Source: Betaproteobacteria bacterium Ga0077526 (GTDB lineage Bacteria > Pseudomonadota > Gammaproteobacteria > Burkholderiales > Ga0077523). Taken from it: a DNA stretch of 64,000 nucleotides. The notes beneath the pieces are model-generated. The model did not search any database, was not told the DNA's origin, and was given only the letters and a program-made list of their open reading frames with translations. This document shows positions 1 through 8,171 of the stretch, piece after piece; position 1 is the stretch's first letter, and every line of letters starts with the position of its first letter. The stretch covers positions 62,001 to 126,000 of the forward strand of contig LNDV01000034.1 of the NCBI GenBank assembly GCA_001464765.1, read 5' to 3'. The position numbers and the translations under genes are program-made.

Positions 1-158
1 GCCACGACCTTGGCGCCGTTGCGCGGCCCCACCTTGTGTTCAAACGTGTCCACCAGCGCATCGAGCGCCTTGGGATCAATCAGGCCCTTCTCGGTGAGAA
101 GGGATTCGAGCGCCTTCACCCGGATGGCCGGGTCGGTTTCCTTCGGATGGGTTGCCAT
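1..158 (-). CDS. nthA: Nitrile hydratase alpha subunit, N-terminal part (runs off window)
   Basis: Reading leftward from an ATG at 156-158 gives MATHPKETDPAIRVKALES followed by LLTEKGLIDPKALDALVDTFEHKVGPRNGAKVVA. This matches the conserved N-terminal helices of nitrile hydratase alpha subunits (the pattern ending GPRNGAKVV is typical). The metal-binding Cys cluster that would confirm the family lies beyond the window. The enzyme hydrates nitriles to amides in the cytoplasm. The gene is divergent from an amide-type importer and amidase operon, which fits a nitrile-utilisation locus. The related thiocyanate hydrolase gamma subunit is the main alternative. Confidence 0.8.
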   Translation of the reverse strand, partial: MATHPKETDPAIRVKALESLLTEKGLIDPKALDALVDTFEHKVGPRNGAKVV

Positions 159-602
159 GGTCGAACAACTCCTGTCAGGGCGTTGACACTGCTCCGCGCA
201 CTGCCTGCGAGACACGGGCGAGGCGCATCTCTGTCGTTGTCGTTATGCCGTGATGATGCGCCGGACGAACTCGAATGGAAACCCCCGGCGAGCGTGCATT
301 CGCCACCGCCGTCATGGTGCAGCGCGCAACGGAATTCGTCTTGTGCTCGCGTCGCCGTGCACGTTAATCTCCGAGCGATATTGGTGCGTGGCGCGGCGTC
401 TACAGCATGTCGCGCACCAATAGTTCGCGAGCTACGCACCTGCAGAGTGCGAAGACTCGAAGTCGCGATGATCAGCACTTCGCGGCACGGTAGAGATTTC
501 ATCTGACGATTCCTGCGTTTAACTCGGCGTGCTGCGATGCCGCGCGCATGGGCATGGAATCTGCGGTCGAGGCCGTCGCCCAAACGATATCCCGGGGAGG
601 AT
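159..602. promoter_or_regulatory. Divergent intergenic region between nitrile hydratase and the amide importer operon
   Basis: These 444 bases separate two divergent operons and hold no convincing gene; open frames crossing them lack family features and a ribosome site. The region should carry both promoters. The clearest element is an inverted repeat at 379-422, listed separately. The importer start at 603 is preceded by a strong GGGGAGG at 594-600. No clear -35/-10 pair was identified. Confidence 0.5.
379..422. repeat. 10-bp inverted repeat, possible operator or leader hairpin
   Basis: TATTGGTGCG at 379-388 is exactly matched in reverse complement by CGCACCAATA at 413-422, with a 24-base GC-rich spacer. 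It sits near the middle of the divergent region and about 180 bases upstream of the importer start, so it could be a regulator-binding site shared by both operons or a hairpin in a long leader. No regulator gene is present nearby in the window. Confidence 0.45.
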
Positions 603-1457
603 ATGGACGTCGTTCCGTTCGTGTTCGATATTGCCGCGTACAGCGCCATCTTCGTCCTGGTGGTGCTGGGGCTCGGCGTCATCGCGAGCATGATGGGCAT
701 CTTCAATTTCGCGCACGGCGAGTTCGTCCTGCTCGGCGCGTATACCGTGTACTCGTTCCAGGAGCACGGCATGCCCACCTGGGCCGGGATGATCGCCGCG
801 CCCTTCGTCGTGGCCTTCATCGGTCTCATCCTCGAACGCCTCGCGATCCGTCGCTTCTATAGCGCGCCCATCGTCGCGATGCTCGGCACGTACGCCATCG
901 CCCTGTCGCTGAGGGAAACCGTCCGGGCTCTGCTCGGCGGGCGCTTCTACAGTGTCAATGCACCGCTCGTCGGGTCCTTCGTGATCGGTGACGCGTCCGT
1001 GTCGCAATGGCGCACGGCGGTGATCATCATCACGGCACTCGTCATGGTCGGGTGCTGGCTGCTTCTCACCAGGACCACGCTAGGCCTTCAAGTGCGGGCG
1101 TCGCTCGAGAATCCCGCGCTGGCCCGTGCCTCGGGCATCAGCGTCAATCGGGTCTACGCCGGCACGTTCGCGTTCGGCTCGGCGCTGGCGGGTCTCGCCG
1201 GCGCCCTGATGGTGCCCATGTACTCCATCAGCGCGGACATGGGCGTGCCCTTCCTCATCAAGTCGTTCCTCGCGGTGATGCTCGGCGGCATGGGCAGCTT
1301 CGAGGGTTCCATCGCCGGCGCAGCCCTGGTCGGCGCCACGAGCGCAGCGCTCCCCTGGGCCATCAAGCCCGTGGTCGCAGACCTGCTCGTGTTCGTACTA
1401 GCCATCATCATCGTGAAGTTCCGGCCGGAAGGTCTCTTGTCCAAAACGAGGAGGTAG
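603..1457 (+). CDS. Branched-chain amide/amino acid-type ABC transporter permease (LivH/UrtB class)
   Basis: This is a 284-residue membrane protein of the LivH/UrtB inner-membrane permease family, with about eight hydrophobic segments starting at residue 5. A family-like stretch GLGVIASMMGIFNFAHGEF appears in the first third, and the region LGGMGSFEGSIAGAALVG near residue 230 is the conserved permease loop that contacts the ATPases. I chose the ATG at 603 because GGGGAGG lies just upstream; a longer frame begins at 537 but has no ribosome site and no hydrophobic start. It is the first gene of a five-gene importer plus amidase operon. The substrate is inferred from context to be a short amide or urea-like compound; the sequence alone cannot separate this from amino acids. 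Confidence 0.88.
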   Translation: MDVVPFVFDIAAYSAIFVLVVLGLGVIASMMGIFNFAHGEFVLLGAYTVYSFQEHGMPTWAGMIAAPFVVAFIGLILERLAIRRFYSAPIVAMLGTYAIALSLRETVRALLGGRFYSVNAPLVGSFVIGDASVSQWRTAVIIITALVMVGCWLLLTRTTLGLQVRASLENPALARASGISVNRVYAGTFAFGSALAGLAGALMVPMYSISADMGVPFLIKSFLAVMLGGMGSFEGSIAGAALVGATSAALPWAIKPVVADLLVFVLAIIIVKFRPEGLLSKTRR

Positions 1458-1462
1458 TTGAG

Positions 1463-2698
1463 ATGAGTCACGACGACACCCAGCAGCGTCTGCAGTCCTA
1501 TGCACGGCGACTGTTCATCCAGCGTTCGAGCGCCCTGGCGGGCATGGTCGCGCTGGGCGGCGGCAGCTACATCCTGAATCCCAAGGGCGCCTGGGCGGCC
1601 GACCCCATCAAGGTCGGCATCGCCACCGACCTGACGGGTGCCATCGGCTACGCGGGCATCCCCAACGCGAACGTCGCGAAAATGGTGGTCGAGGAAATCA
1701 ACGCGGCCGGCGGTCTTCTTGGACGCCCGCTGCAGATCATCCTCGAGGACACGGCCAGCAACGAGCAGCTCGCCGTCACCCGCGTCCGCAAGCTGGTGCA
1801 GAAGGACAAGGTCGACGTCGTTTTCGGCGGCATCACCAGCTCCATGCGCAACGCCATCAAGGACACGATCGTCAACCGCGGCAAGACGTTGTACATCTAC
1901 CCGCAGCTGTACGAAGGCCTCGAGTGCACGAAGTACCTCTACTGCACGGGTCCCTCGCCCGCCCAGCAGTGCGACACCTTCATCCCGTGGCTCATCAAGA
2001 ACGGCGGCAAGAAGTTCTTCCTGCCCTCCGCCGACTATGTCTGGCCGCACGAACTGAACAAGTACGCCCGCAAGGTCATCGAGAAGAGCGGCGGCGAAGT
2101 GGTGGACGAGGTCTACTTCCCGGTGGACCACAACGAGTACAGCGCCGTCGTGAGCAAGATCATGTCGAGCGGCACGAACGTCGTGTTCAACACGACGATC
2201 CCGCCCGGCACCCCGGTGTTCTTCAAGCAGCTCTATGAAGCCGGCTTCCAGAAGAAGGGCGGACGTCTCGCCTGCGTGTACTACGACGAGAACGCACTCA
2301 ACATCACCCCGGCCAACGAGATCGAAGGTCTGGCGAGCTGCCTCGACTACTTCAAGGCCGTGAACGATCCCTTCGGCAACAAGCTGCAGGAGAAGTACAC
2401 GAAGCTGTACGGCACGAAGAACCCCTTCACCGCCGGCAGCGCCTCCACGGGCATGTGGCGCGGGATCAACCTCTGGGCGGAAGCCGTCAAGACCGCCAAG
2501 AGCGTCAAGCGCGAGGACGTCGATGCGGCCCTCAACAAGGCCAAGCTCGCCGACGGCCCCGGAGGCGGTTGCGAGATGGTGCCGGGCACGTGGCATTCGA
2601 AGATGAACATGTACATCGCCGTCGCCAAGGGCGGCAAGTACGAGATCATCGAGAAGAGCCCGGGCATGGTGGATCCGCGTGAGTGCCTGAAGGCCTGA
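1463..2698 (+). CDS. Periplasmic substrate-binding protein, UrtA/AmiC-like (amide or urea type)
   Basis: A 411-residue binding protein. The N terminus has a twin-arginine-like stretch ARRLFIQRSSALAGMVALGG, and cleavage is likely after AWA near residue 46. The mature part starts with PIKVGIATDLTGAIGYAG, the type I periplasmic-binding fold. The stretch TLYIYPQLYEGLECTKYLYC recalls UrtA and AmiC, which bind urea and short aliphatic amides, rather than LivJ. Start ATG at 1463 follows GAGGAGG. It lies six bases after the first permease gene and is followed by a strong hairpin that may raise its transcript level relative to the downstream genes. Amide specificity is inference from the amidase at the end of the operon. 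Confidence 0.88.
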   Translation: MSHDDTQQRLQSYARRLFIQRSSALAGMVALGGGSYILNPKGAWAADPIKVGIATDLTGAIGYAGIPNANVAKMVVEEINAAGGLLGRPLQIILEDTASNEQLAVTRVRKLVQKDKVDVVFGGITSSMRNAIKDTIVNRGKTLYIYPQLYEGLECTKYLYCTGPSPAQQCDTFIPWLIKNGGKKFFLPSADYVWPHELNKYARKVIEKSGGEVVDEVYFPVDHNEYSAVVSKIMSSGTNVVFNTTIPPGTPVFFKQLYEAGFQKKGGRLACVYYDENALNITPANEIEGLASCLDYFKAVNDPFGNKLQEKYTKLYGTKNPFTAGSASTGMWRGINLWAEAVKTAKSVKREDVDAALNKAKLADGPGGGCEMVPGTWHSKMNMYIAVAKGGKYEIIEKSPGMVDPRECLKA

Positions 2699-2719
2699 TC
2701 CCCGATAGAGCGAAGCAGC

Positions 2720-2748
2720 AGCCTCTCCGGGTGAACCCCGGAGAGGCT
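2720..2748 (+). promoter_or_regulatory. Intercistronic stem-loop after the binding-protein gene
   Basis: A perfect 12-bp stem, AGCCTCTCCGGG at 2720-2731 with CCCGGAGAGGCT at 2737-2748, and loop TGAAC. No T-run follows, so it is more likely an RNA-stabilising or attenuating element than a full terminator. Stem-loops at this position are common in importer operons, where the binding protein is needed in excess over the membrane parts. Confidence 0.65.
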
Positions 2749-2771
2749 TCCAGACCCCACTTGCACACGCC

Positions 2772-3821
2772 ATGAGCCAAGCCCCAGCCAGCCGCCCCGG
2801 TCGCAGGATCATCCCGATCGTCGAGGTCGCCCTGCTGCTGATCGCGCTCCCCATGCCGTGGATGCTGGAGGAGTTCTGGGTCCTGTTCGCCACCAAGATC
2901 TGCATCCTCGCGCTGCTCGCCATCTCCTTCGATCTGGTCTGGGGCTACGCGGGAATCATGAGCTTCGGCCAGGCGCTGTTCTCCGGCGTGGCGGGCTATG
3001 TGACGGCCCTGCTCGCCACGAAATCCGAAGTCACTTCCATATTCGTGCTGATGCCGACGGCAGCCATCGTGGGGCTGATCCTCGCGTTCATCGTTGCGGT
3101 CATCGTCATCTTCGGCCGGCGCATTCCGTCGGTCGTGTTCGTCGCCATGGGCACGCTCACCGGCTCCTACGTGATCGAGCGGCTGGCCCGCGGCTGGTCC
3201 TGGGTGGGCGGGCAGAACGGCATCTCGTCGCTACCGCGACTGACGGCCGGGAGCTTCGAGATCGAGGAAGGCACGGTGTTCTTCTATCTCGCTCTGGGTA
3301 CGCTGATCGTCACCTACATCCTGGTGCGGCTGCTGGTGCGCTCGCAGTTCGGCCTCGTGCTCGCTGGCATCCGCCAGCAGGAAGGCCGCATCGCGTTCTT
3401 CGGCTACAACGTGCAGAGCTACAAGGGCGTGGTGTTCTCGCTCGCCGGGATCATCGCCGGCGTCTCGGGCGGGTTGTACGCGTTCCACGAAGGTTTCGTC
3501 GGCCCGGGCCAGCTGGGCCCCGTGCTCTCCACGCAGGTGGTGCTGTACGTCCTGTTTGGCGGCGTCGGCACGCTGGTCGGGGCGATCCTGGGTGTCGCGA
3601 TCATCGAGCTCATCAGCTACGCGCTGCCGCAGATCGACTGGCTCGGCGCGGATGTCACCGCGTTCCTCGAGACCGGGTGGCCCGTGGTGCTGGGGCTCCT
3701 GCTGCTGGGCACCGTGATGTTCCGCCCCACCGGGCTCATCGGCCTCGTCGTGACGGATCGCGAGCGGATCGGCACCTTCGGCCGCGCCAAGGTGGCGCGC
3801 CAGCCGGGGTCGACGCCATGA
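2772..3821 (+). CDS. ABC transporter permease, LivM/UrtC class
   Basis: A 349-residue second inner-membrane permease of the importer. Hydrophobic segments run through the protein. The conserved LivM stretch AISFDLVWGYAGIMSFGQALF lies near residues 49-69, and the loop LFGGVGTLVGAILGVAIIE near 260 matches the ATPase-contact region. The last four bases (ATGA) overlap the start of the next ATPase gene, a sign of translational coupling. It forms the heterodimeric channel with the permease encoded at 603-1457. Confidence 0.88.
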   Translation: MSQAPASRPGRRIIPIVEVALLLIALPMPWMLEEFWVLFATKICILALLAISFDLVWGYAGIMSFGQALFSGVAGYVTALLATKSEVTSIFVLMPTAAIVGLILAFIVAVIVIFGRRIPSVVFVAMGTLTGSYVIERLARGWSWVGGQNGISSLPRLTAGSFEIEEGTVFFYLALGTLIVTYILVRLLVRSQFGLVLAGIRQQEGRIAFFGYNVQSYKGVVFSLAGIIAGVSGGLYAFHEGFVGPGQLGPVLSTQVVLYVLFGGVGTLVGAILGVAIIELISYALPQIDWLGADVTAFLETGWPVVLGLLLLGTVMFRPTGLIGLVVTDRERIGTFGRAKVARQPGSTP

Positions 3822-4552
3822 ATCTGCTCGAGGCGAAGGACATCACCAAGATCTTCGGCGCGCTCACCGCCCTGGACAAGGCGGGGCTCGTGGTGAAGGA
3901 GAACGAATTCCACGGGCTCATCGGCCCCAACGGCTCCGGCAAGAGCACGCTGCTCAAGTGCATCGCCGGCGCGGAGATTCCGACGTCCGGCACCATCACC
4001 ATCGGCGGGACGGACATCACCACGGCCACCTCCCCCGAGCGTTCGCGGGCGGGGCTCAGCATCAAGTTCCAGATCACGGCGATCCTCCCGCAGCTCTCTG
4101 TGTACGACAACGTGCTGCTGTCGCTCCAGGCGGGCGAGAGCATGGGCCGCCTGCTCACGTCGAAATCGCGGCGTTCCCTCGACCCCAAGGTGCTGGAACT
4201 GCTCTCGCGCTTCCGGCTGAGCGACCGTCCGGACGAACTCGCGGGAGCACTGTCCCACGGGCAGCAGCAGTGGCTGGAGATCGCCATGGCACTCGCGCGG
4301 GACCCGAAGGTGCTGCTGCTCGACGAACCCACGGCCGGCATGAGCCCGCAGGAGCGGCGCGCCACCGGCGAGCTGCTGGCGCCCATCAAGGCGACCTGCT
4401 CGCTCCTGATCGTCGAACACGATCTCGATTTCATCAAGGACATCTGTGACTCGCTCACGGTGCTGGACCAGGGCAAGATCGTCGCGACCGGCCCCACCGC
4501 GGAAGTGCAGGAGGACCCCCGCGTGAAGGAGGCGTATCTCGCCCATGCCTGA
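3818..4552 (+). CDS. ABC transporter ATP-binding protein, LivG/UrtD class
   Basis: A 244-residue ATPase. Walker A is GPNGSGKST near residues 38-46, the ABC signature reads LSHGQQQWLEIAMALA rather than LSGGQ, and Walker B is VLLLDEPTAGMSP. An SHGQQQ signature is typical of UrtD/LivG-like ATPases of urea and amide importers. The start is the ATG overlapping the stop of the LivM-class permease. The gene overlaps the next ATPase gene by eight bases. It works in the cytoplasm as one half of the ATPase pair. Confidence 0.88.
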   Translation: MNLLEAKDITKIFGALTALDKAGLVVKENEFHGLIGPNGSGKSTLLKCIAGAEIPTSGTITIGGTDITTATSPERSRAGLSIKFQITAILPQLSVYDNVLLSLQAGESMGRLLTSKSRRSLDPKVLELLSRFRLSDRPDELAGALSHGQQQWLEIAMALARDPKVLLLDEPTAGMSPQERRATGELLAPIKATCSLLIVEHDLDFIKDICDSLTVLDQGKIVATGPTAEVQEDPRVKEAYLAHA

Positions 4553-5249
4553 GAACGTCCTGCTCCACGCCGAAGGCATCGAGGCCCACTACGGCACGAG
4601 CCAGGCGCTGTTCGGCGTGTCCATCAAGGTGCCATCGAAGGGTGCGGTGGCCATCCTGGGCCGCAACGGCGCCGGCAAGACCACGCTGCTGAAGACGCTC
4701 GCCGGCGAGATGAAGGCCTCGAAGGGCAGCGTGCGCTTCGACGGCACGGACATCACCCGCGTCGCCACCGAGAGGCGCGTGCGTCAGGGGCTCGGGCACG
4801 TGCCGCAGGATCAGGCCGTGTTCGGCGGGCTCACCGTGAAGGAGAACCTGCTCATCGGGTCCATGGGCGACCGCACCGGCCGGAGCGGCATGGACGAGAT
4901 GATCGCGCTGTTCCCGCGGCTCGGTCAGCGCCTCGCGCAGAAGGCGGGCACGCTCTCCGGCGGCGAGCGCAAGATGCTCGCCATCAGCCGCGCGCTGCTC
5001 GCGCGCCCGCATCTGCTGATGCTCGACGAGCCGACCGAGGGCGTGTGGCACGGCGTGATCGAAGAGATTGCCTTGCGCCTCGAGCAACTCACCAAGACCA
5101 TGGCTGTCGTAATCGTGGAGCAGCATGTGCAGCTCGCCCTGCGCGTGTCTCAGTATTGTTATGTGATGGACCGCGGGCGCATCGCGCTCGAAGGCCCGGC
5201 CGACAGCGTGCGGACGGACCCGGAACTGGTCAGACTGCTGGCCCCTTGA
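4545..5249 (+). CDS. ABC transporter ATP-binding protein, LivF/UrtE class
   Basis: A 234-residue ATPase pairing with the LivG-class partner. Walker A is GRNGAGKTT near residues 39-47, the signature is LSGGERKMLAISRALL, and Walker B is LLMLDEPTEG. After DEPTEG the usual (L/I)(A/Q)P turn is replaced by VWHGVIEEI, an unusual D-loop neighbourhood. The rest of the core looks normal, so I expect it to be active. It ends the importer genes; an amidase follows after 76 bases. Confidence 0.87.
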   Translation: MPENVLLHAEGIEAHYGTSQALFGVSIKVPSKGAVAILGRNGAGKTTLLKTLAGEMKASKGSVRFDGTDITRVATERRVRQGLGHVPQDQAVFGGLTVKENLLIGSMGDRTGRSGMDEMIALFPRLGQRLAQKAGTLSGGERKMLAISRALLARPHLLMLDEPTEGVWHGVIEEIALRLEQLTKTMAVVIVEQHVQLALRVSQYCYVMDRGRIALEGPADSVRTDPELVRLLAP

Positions 5250-5325
5250 TTCAACTGTCGCGACGAGAGCGCACCGGGCGAAAGCGTGTCCGGCGCACCG
5301 ATCGCGAAACCACCACCTGGAGGAC

Positions 5326-6852
5326 ATGATGACAGTACCTGCGCTCACCCCCGAACAACTGCTGGATGCCGCCGACACGGTCGGCCTGTCCCTCACCGAT
5401 GCGGACGTGTCCTCCTACCTCGGGCTCATGCAGCCCTACATCGACGCCTACAACCTCGTCGATTCGATGCCCGATGCCCTGCCGGTCGTGAAGTACCCGC
5501 GTACGCCGGGCTACTTCCCCACGGCCGCGGAGAATCCCCGCAACGCGTGGTACGTGAAGACCTCCATCAAGGGTGCCTCGTCCGGCAAGCTCGCCGGCAA
5601 GACGGTCGGCATCAAGGACAACGTGATGGTCGCGGGTGTGCCGATGATGAACGGCAACTCGATCCTCGAAGGCTATGTGCCCGAGATCGACGCCACGATC
5701 GTCACCCGCATTCTCGACGCCGGCGGCGAGATCGCCGGCAAGACCCACTGCGAGAACTACTGCATCTCCGGCGGCAGCCACACGGGTGCCAAGGGCCCGG
5801 TCCACAACCCCCACAAGATGGGCTATTCCGCAGGCGGCTCTTCGTCCGGCAGCGGCGTGGTGGTGGCGCTCGGCGACTGCGACATGTCCATCGGCGGCGA
5901 CCAGGGCGGTTCGATCCGCATGCCTGCCTCCTGGTGCGGCATCGTCGGCATGAAGCCGACGCACGGCCTCGTGCCCTACACCGGCATCATGCCCATCGAG
6001 ATCTTCGTCGATCACACCGGCCCCATGACCGCCAACGTGATGGACAACGCCACGATGCTCGAGGTGCTCGCCGGCGTCGACGGCTACGACCCGCGCCAGT
6101 ACCACACCAAGCAGCCCGGCACCCTCGACTACACCTCCGGCATCAAGGGCGGCGTCAAGGGCATGAAGATCGCGGTGCTCAAGGAAGGCTTCGGTCACGC
6201 CAACTCCGAGGCCGACGTGGACGCCTGCGTGCGCAAGGCGGCGGAGCAGATGAAGGCCCTCGGCGCCATCGTGGAGGAAGTGTCGATCCCCGAGCACCTG
6301 CTGGGCCCGGCGGTGTGGACGCCCATCGGCACCGAAGGCATCGCGCAGACCATGATGTTCGGTGACGGCTACGGCCTGTCGCGCCAGGACCTCTACGTCA
6401 CCAGCCTGATCGACAAGCTGCACGGCTGGGAACTGCGCGCCGATCAGCTGTCGGAGACGACCAAGATCCTGACCGTCCTCGGCGTGCACATGAAAAAGAA
6501 GTACGGCTCCAAGTTCTACGGCAAGTCGGTGAACCTCGCCCGGGTGATCCAGGCCGCCTACGACAAGGTGCTCGCCAGCTACGACCTGCTGCTCCTGCCG
6601 ACGATGGCACTGAAGGCCACGCCGCTGCCGCCCGCCAACGCCCCGCGCGAGCTGTACGTGCAGCGGGCGCTGGAGATGATCGGCAACACGTGCCCCTTCG
6701 ACATCACCCACCACCCCGCGATGACCGTGCCCTGCGGCATGTCGGACGGTCTGCCCATCGGTATGATGCTGGTCGGCAAGCACTTCGACGAAGCCACGAT
6801 CTACAAGGCCGGCTACGCCTTCGAACAGTCGGGTGACTGGAAGAAGCGCTGA
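5326..6852 (+). CDS. Amidase of the amidase-signature family (nitrile hydratase-linked type)
   Basis: A 508-residue cytoplasmic amidase that hydrolyses an amide to the acid and ammonia. The Ser-cisSer-Lys triad can be read directly: Lys97 in GIKDNV, Ser172 in the GGSSSGSG loop and Ser196 in GDQGGSIRMP, with the family spacing of 24 between the two serines. The stretch after residue 280 containing EGFGHANSEADVDACV is like the amidases that accompany nitrile hydratases in Rhodococcus. Two adjacent ATGs (5326, 5329) are possible starts; GGAGG lies just upstream. It closes the importer operon and is opposite a nitrile hydratase gene, so the likely substrate is the amide made from a nitrile or imported. 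Confidence 0.92.
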   Translation: MMTVPALTPEQLLDAADTVGLSLTDADVSSYLGLMQPYIDAYNLVDSMPDALPVVKYPRTPGYFPTAAENPRNAWYVKTSIKGASSGKLAGKTVGIKDNVMVAGVPMMNGNSILEGYVPEIDATIVTRILDAGGEIAGKTHCENYCISGGSHTGAKGPVHNPHKMGYSAGGSSSGSGVVVALGDCDMSIGGDQGGSIRMPASWCGIVGMKPTHGLVPYTGIMPIEIFVDHTGPMTANVMDNATMLEVLAGVDGYDPRQYHTKQPGTLDYTSGIKGGVKGMKIAVLKEGFGHANSEADVDACVRKAAEQMKALGAIVEEVSIPEHLLGPAVWTPIGTEGIAQTMMFGDGYGLSRQDLYVTSLIDKLHGWELRADQLSETTKILTVLGVHMKKKYGSKFYGKSVNLARVIQAAYDKVLASYDLLLLPTMALKATPLPPANAPRELYVQRALEMIGNTCPFDITHHPAMTVPCGMSDGLPIGMMLVGKHFDEATIYKAGYAFEQSGDWKKR

Positions 6853-6870
6853 GCCTCACCCGCACCGCGA

Positions 6871-6899
6871 AAACGCCCCGCATGCGGGGCGTTTTTCGT
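6871..6899 (+). terminator. Rho-independent terminator of the amide operon
   Basis: A 24-base perfect palindrome at 6871-6894 (arm AAACGCCCCGCA) runs into TTTTTCG on the right and is preceded by extra A residues on the left. It sits 18 bases after the amidase stop and before folA. The A-run on the left means it could also stop transcription coming leftward. Confidence 0.9.
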
Positions 6900-6922
6900 T
6901 GTTGCCCGCCCCACGGAGCCCC

Positions 6923-7444
6923 ATGACCGCTGCCCGCCCCCGCCTCTCTCTCATCGTTGCCGTCGCCCGCAACGGCGTGATCGGCGTCAATGGCCAGTTG
7001 CCCTGGCGGCTGCCCGAGGACCTGAAGCGTTTCAAGGCGCTCACGATGGGCCACACCCTGGTGATGGGCCGCAAGACCCACGAGTCCATTGGGCGCCTGC
7101 TCCCCGGGCGCCGCACGATCATCATCTCGCGCAATCCCGCCTATCGGGTCGAGGGCGCTGCGGTCGTGCCATCGGTCGAAGCCGCGATCGCGGCGGCGAC
7201 AGGCGAATCGGAAGTCTTCGTGGTGGGTGGCGGCGAGATCTACACGCTGGCGCTTCCGCTCGCGGATCGGCTGCTCGTCACCGAGGTGGATCTGGCGCCG
7301 GAGGGAGATGCGTTCTTTCCGCCGGTGGACCTCAACCGATGGCGTGAGGTCGGGCGGGAGGCCAGGCAGACGGAAGAAGGGGTGCGCTACGCGTTCGCGG
7401 ACTACGAGAGGATCGTTCTGGCGCCGTCGGGTACGGCGGCGTAG
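6923..7444 (+). CDS. folA: Dihydrofolate reductase
   Basis: A 173-residue protein with the standard DHFR landmarks: SLIVAVARNGVIGVNGQLPW at the N terminus (cofactor loop and Trp), LPEDLKRFKALTMGHTLVMG with the folate-binding acid, and VVGGGEIYTLALPLADRL near the C terminus. It reduces dihydrofolate to tetrahydrofolate with NADPH. The start ATG at 6923 follows ACGGAGCCCC. The 3' third of this gene is duplicated about 1.15 kb downstream (8401-8601). The full-length copy appears intact. Confidence 0.95.
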   Translation: MTAARPRLSLIVAVARNGVIGVNGQLPWRLPEDLKRFKALTMGHTLVMGRKTHESIGRLLPGRRTIIISRNPAYRVEGAAVVPSVEAAIAAATGESEVFVVGGGEIYTLALPLADRLLVTEVDLAPEGDAFFPPVDLNRWREVGREARQTEEGVRYAFADYERIVLAPSGTAA

Positions 7445-7525
7445 CTCGCTTGCAGGGGAGAGTTGCGGAACCCAGCGCCCGGACGGGTCATCCCGACCCG
7501 CCCGGTCAAACGCTAGTGCCCTGCG

Positions 7526-8074
7526 TTACGCGCGATGGGCTGCAGGGCTGGAGCGGCGAGACTGCCGCATCGAGGCGCCGATGCCGAGTGCAGAGGCGCC
7601 CAGCAGCCAGAACATGTCGGGCTCAGGAACGGACGTTTGCAGACGACTGAAGACGGGGGCCGGGCCTCCCGATCTGAAGCCCGCGCCCGAAGGATTTTGG
7701 TTCAGCCCGAAGAAGGAATCGGCGCTAATGAGAATCAATGTGCAGCACGTCACGTCCGGCGTTGAATTGAAGGTACCCAAGACTCTGAAGTCAAAGCCCG
7801 TAATCGCACCTCCGACCATAGTCCAAGAGTTCTTGTTCGGATTGCCAACATACTCGCCAAGGCCGAACCCGGCAGAGTTCCCTGTGATCTCGACGCTGCT
7901 AGCAGCAGACGTGGCGTTGTCTGTGAGGCCGCGCACGATGCCCGTGAGCGTTCCTCCGGAGAACCCAATAGCTCCGTTCGAGAACGCAAACGAAAAATCG
8001 AACAGCGCCGCCTGCGCAGTCGAAAGGAACGACGATCCCAGCACAGCGGCGATGACAGCGTGTCTCAGCTTCAT
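7526..8074 (-). CDS. PEP-CTERM sorting domain protein, copy 1
   Basis: A 182-residue exported protein. The N-terminal signal peptide is MKLRHAVIAAVLGSSFLSTAQA, and the mature part is Ser/Gly/Asn-rich with a GTLTGIVRGLTDNATSAAS motif typical of one PEP-CTERM subfamily. A PDVTCCTL double-cysteine lies in the middle. The C terminus has VPEPDMFWLLGASALGIGA followed by a basic end, the exosortase recognition signal. The start ATG at 8074 is favoured over one four codons earlier because GGAG lies six bases upstream. The protein is expected to be processed by an exosortase and to act at the cell surface or in the exopolysaccharide matrix. A close paralogue is at 8683-9234. Its own function is unknown. 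Confidence 0.85.
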   Translation of the reverse strand: MKLRHAVIAAVLGSSFLSTAQAALFDFSFAFSNGAIGFSGGTLTGIVRGLTDNATSAASSVEITGNSAGFGLGEYVGNPNKNSWTMVGGAITGFDFRVLGTFNSTPDVTCCTLILISADSFFGLNQNPSGAGFRSGGPAPVFSRLQTSVPEPDMFWLLGASALGIGASMRQSRRSSPAAHRA

Positions 8075-8156
8075 GCATGACTCCATTTGTTGTTGGCGCC
8101 CCGAGGTCCGTCCCGACATGCATGGCTGCACGCAATCCTCCGGCGCGCGCGAGGCC

Positions 8157-8171
8157 GCATGTCTCGTGCCA
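8157..8171 (-). promoter_or_regulatory. Sigma-54-type promoter for PEP-CTERM copy 1
   Basis: On the minus strand the sequence is TGGCACGAGACATGC, with GG and GC exactly ten bases apart and a full TGGCAC -24 box. The -12 box is ATGC instead of TTGC. It lies 83 bases upstream of the start codon. The same 15 bases recur at the same distance before copy 2. PEP-CTERM genes in several Proteobacteria are known to be under sigma-54 and the PrsK/PrsR system. Confidence 0.7.

Noticed and set aside
36..506. Plus-strand open frame across the nitrile hydratase start and the divergent region
   Set aside because: The minus strand gives a clear nitrile hydratase alpha start; the plus frame has no ribosome site and no conserved feature.
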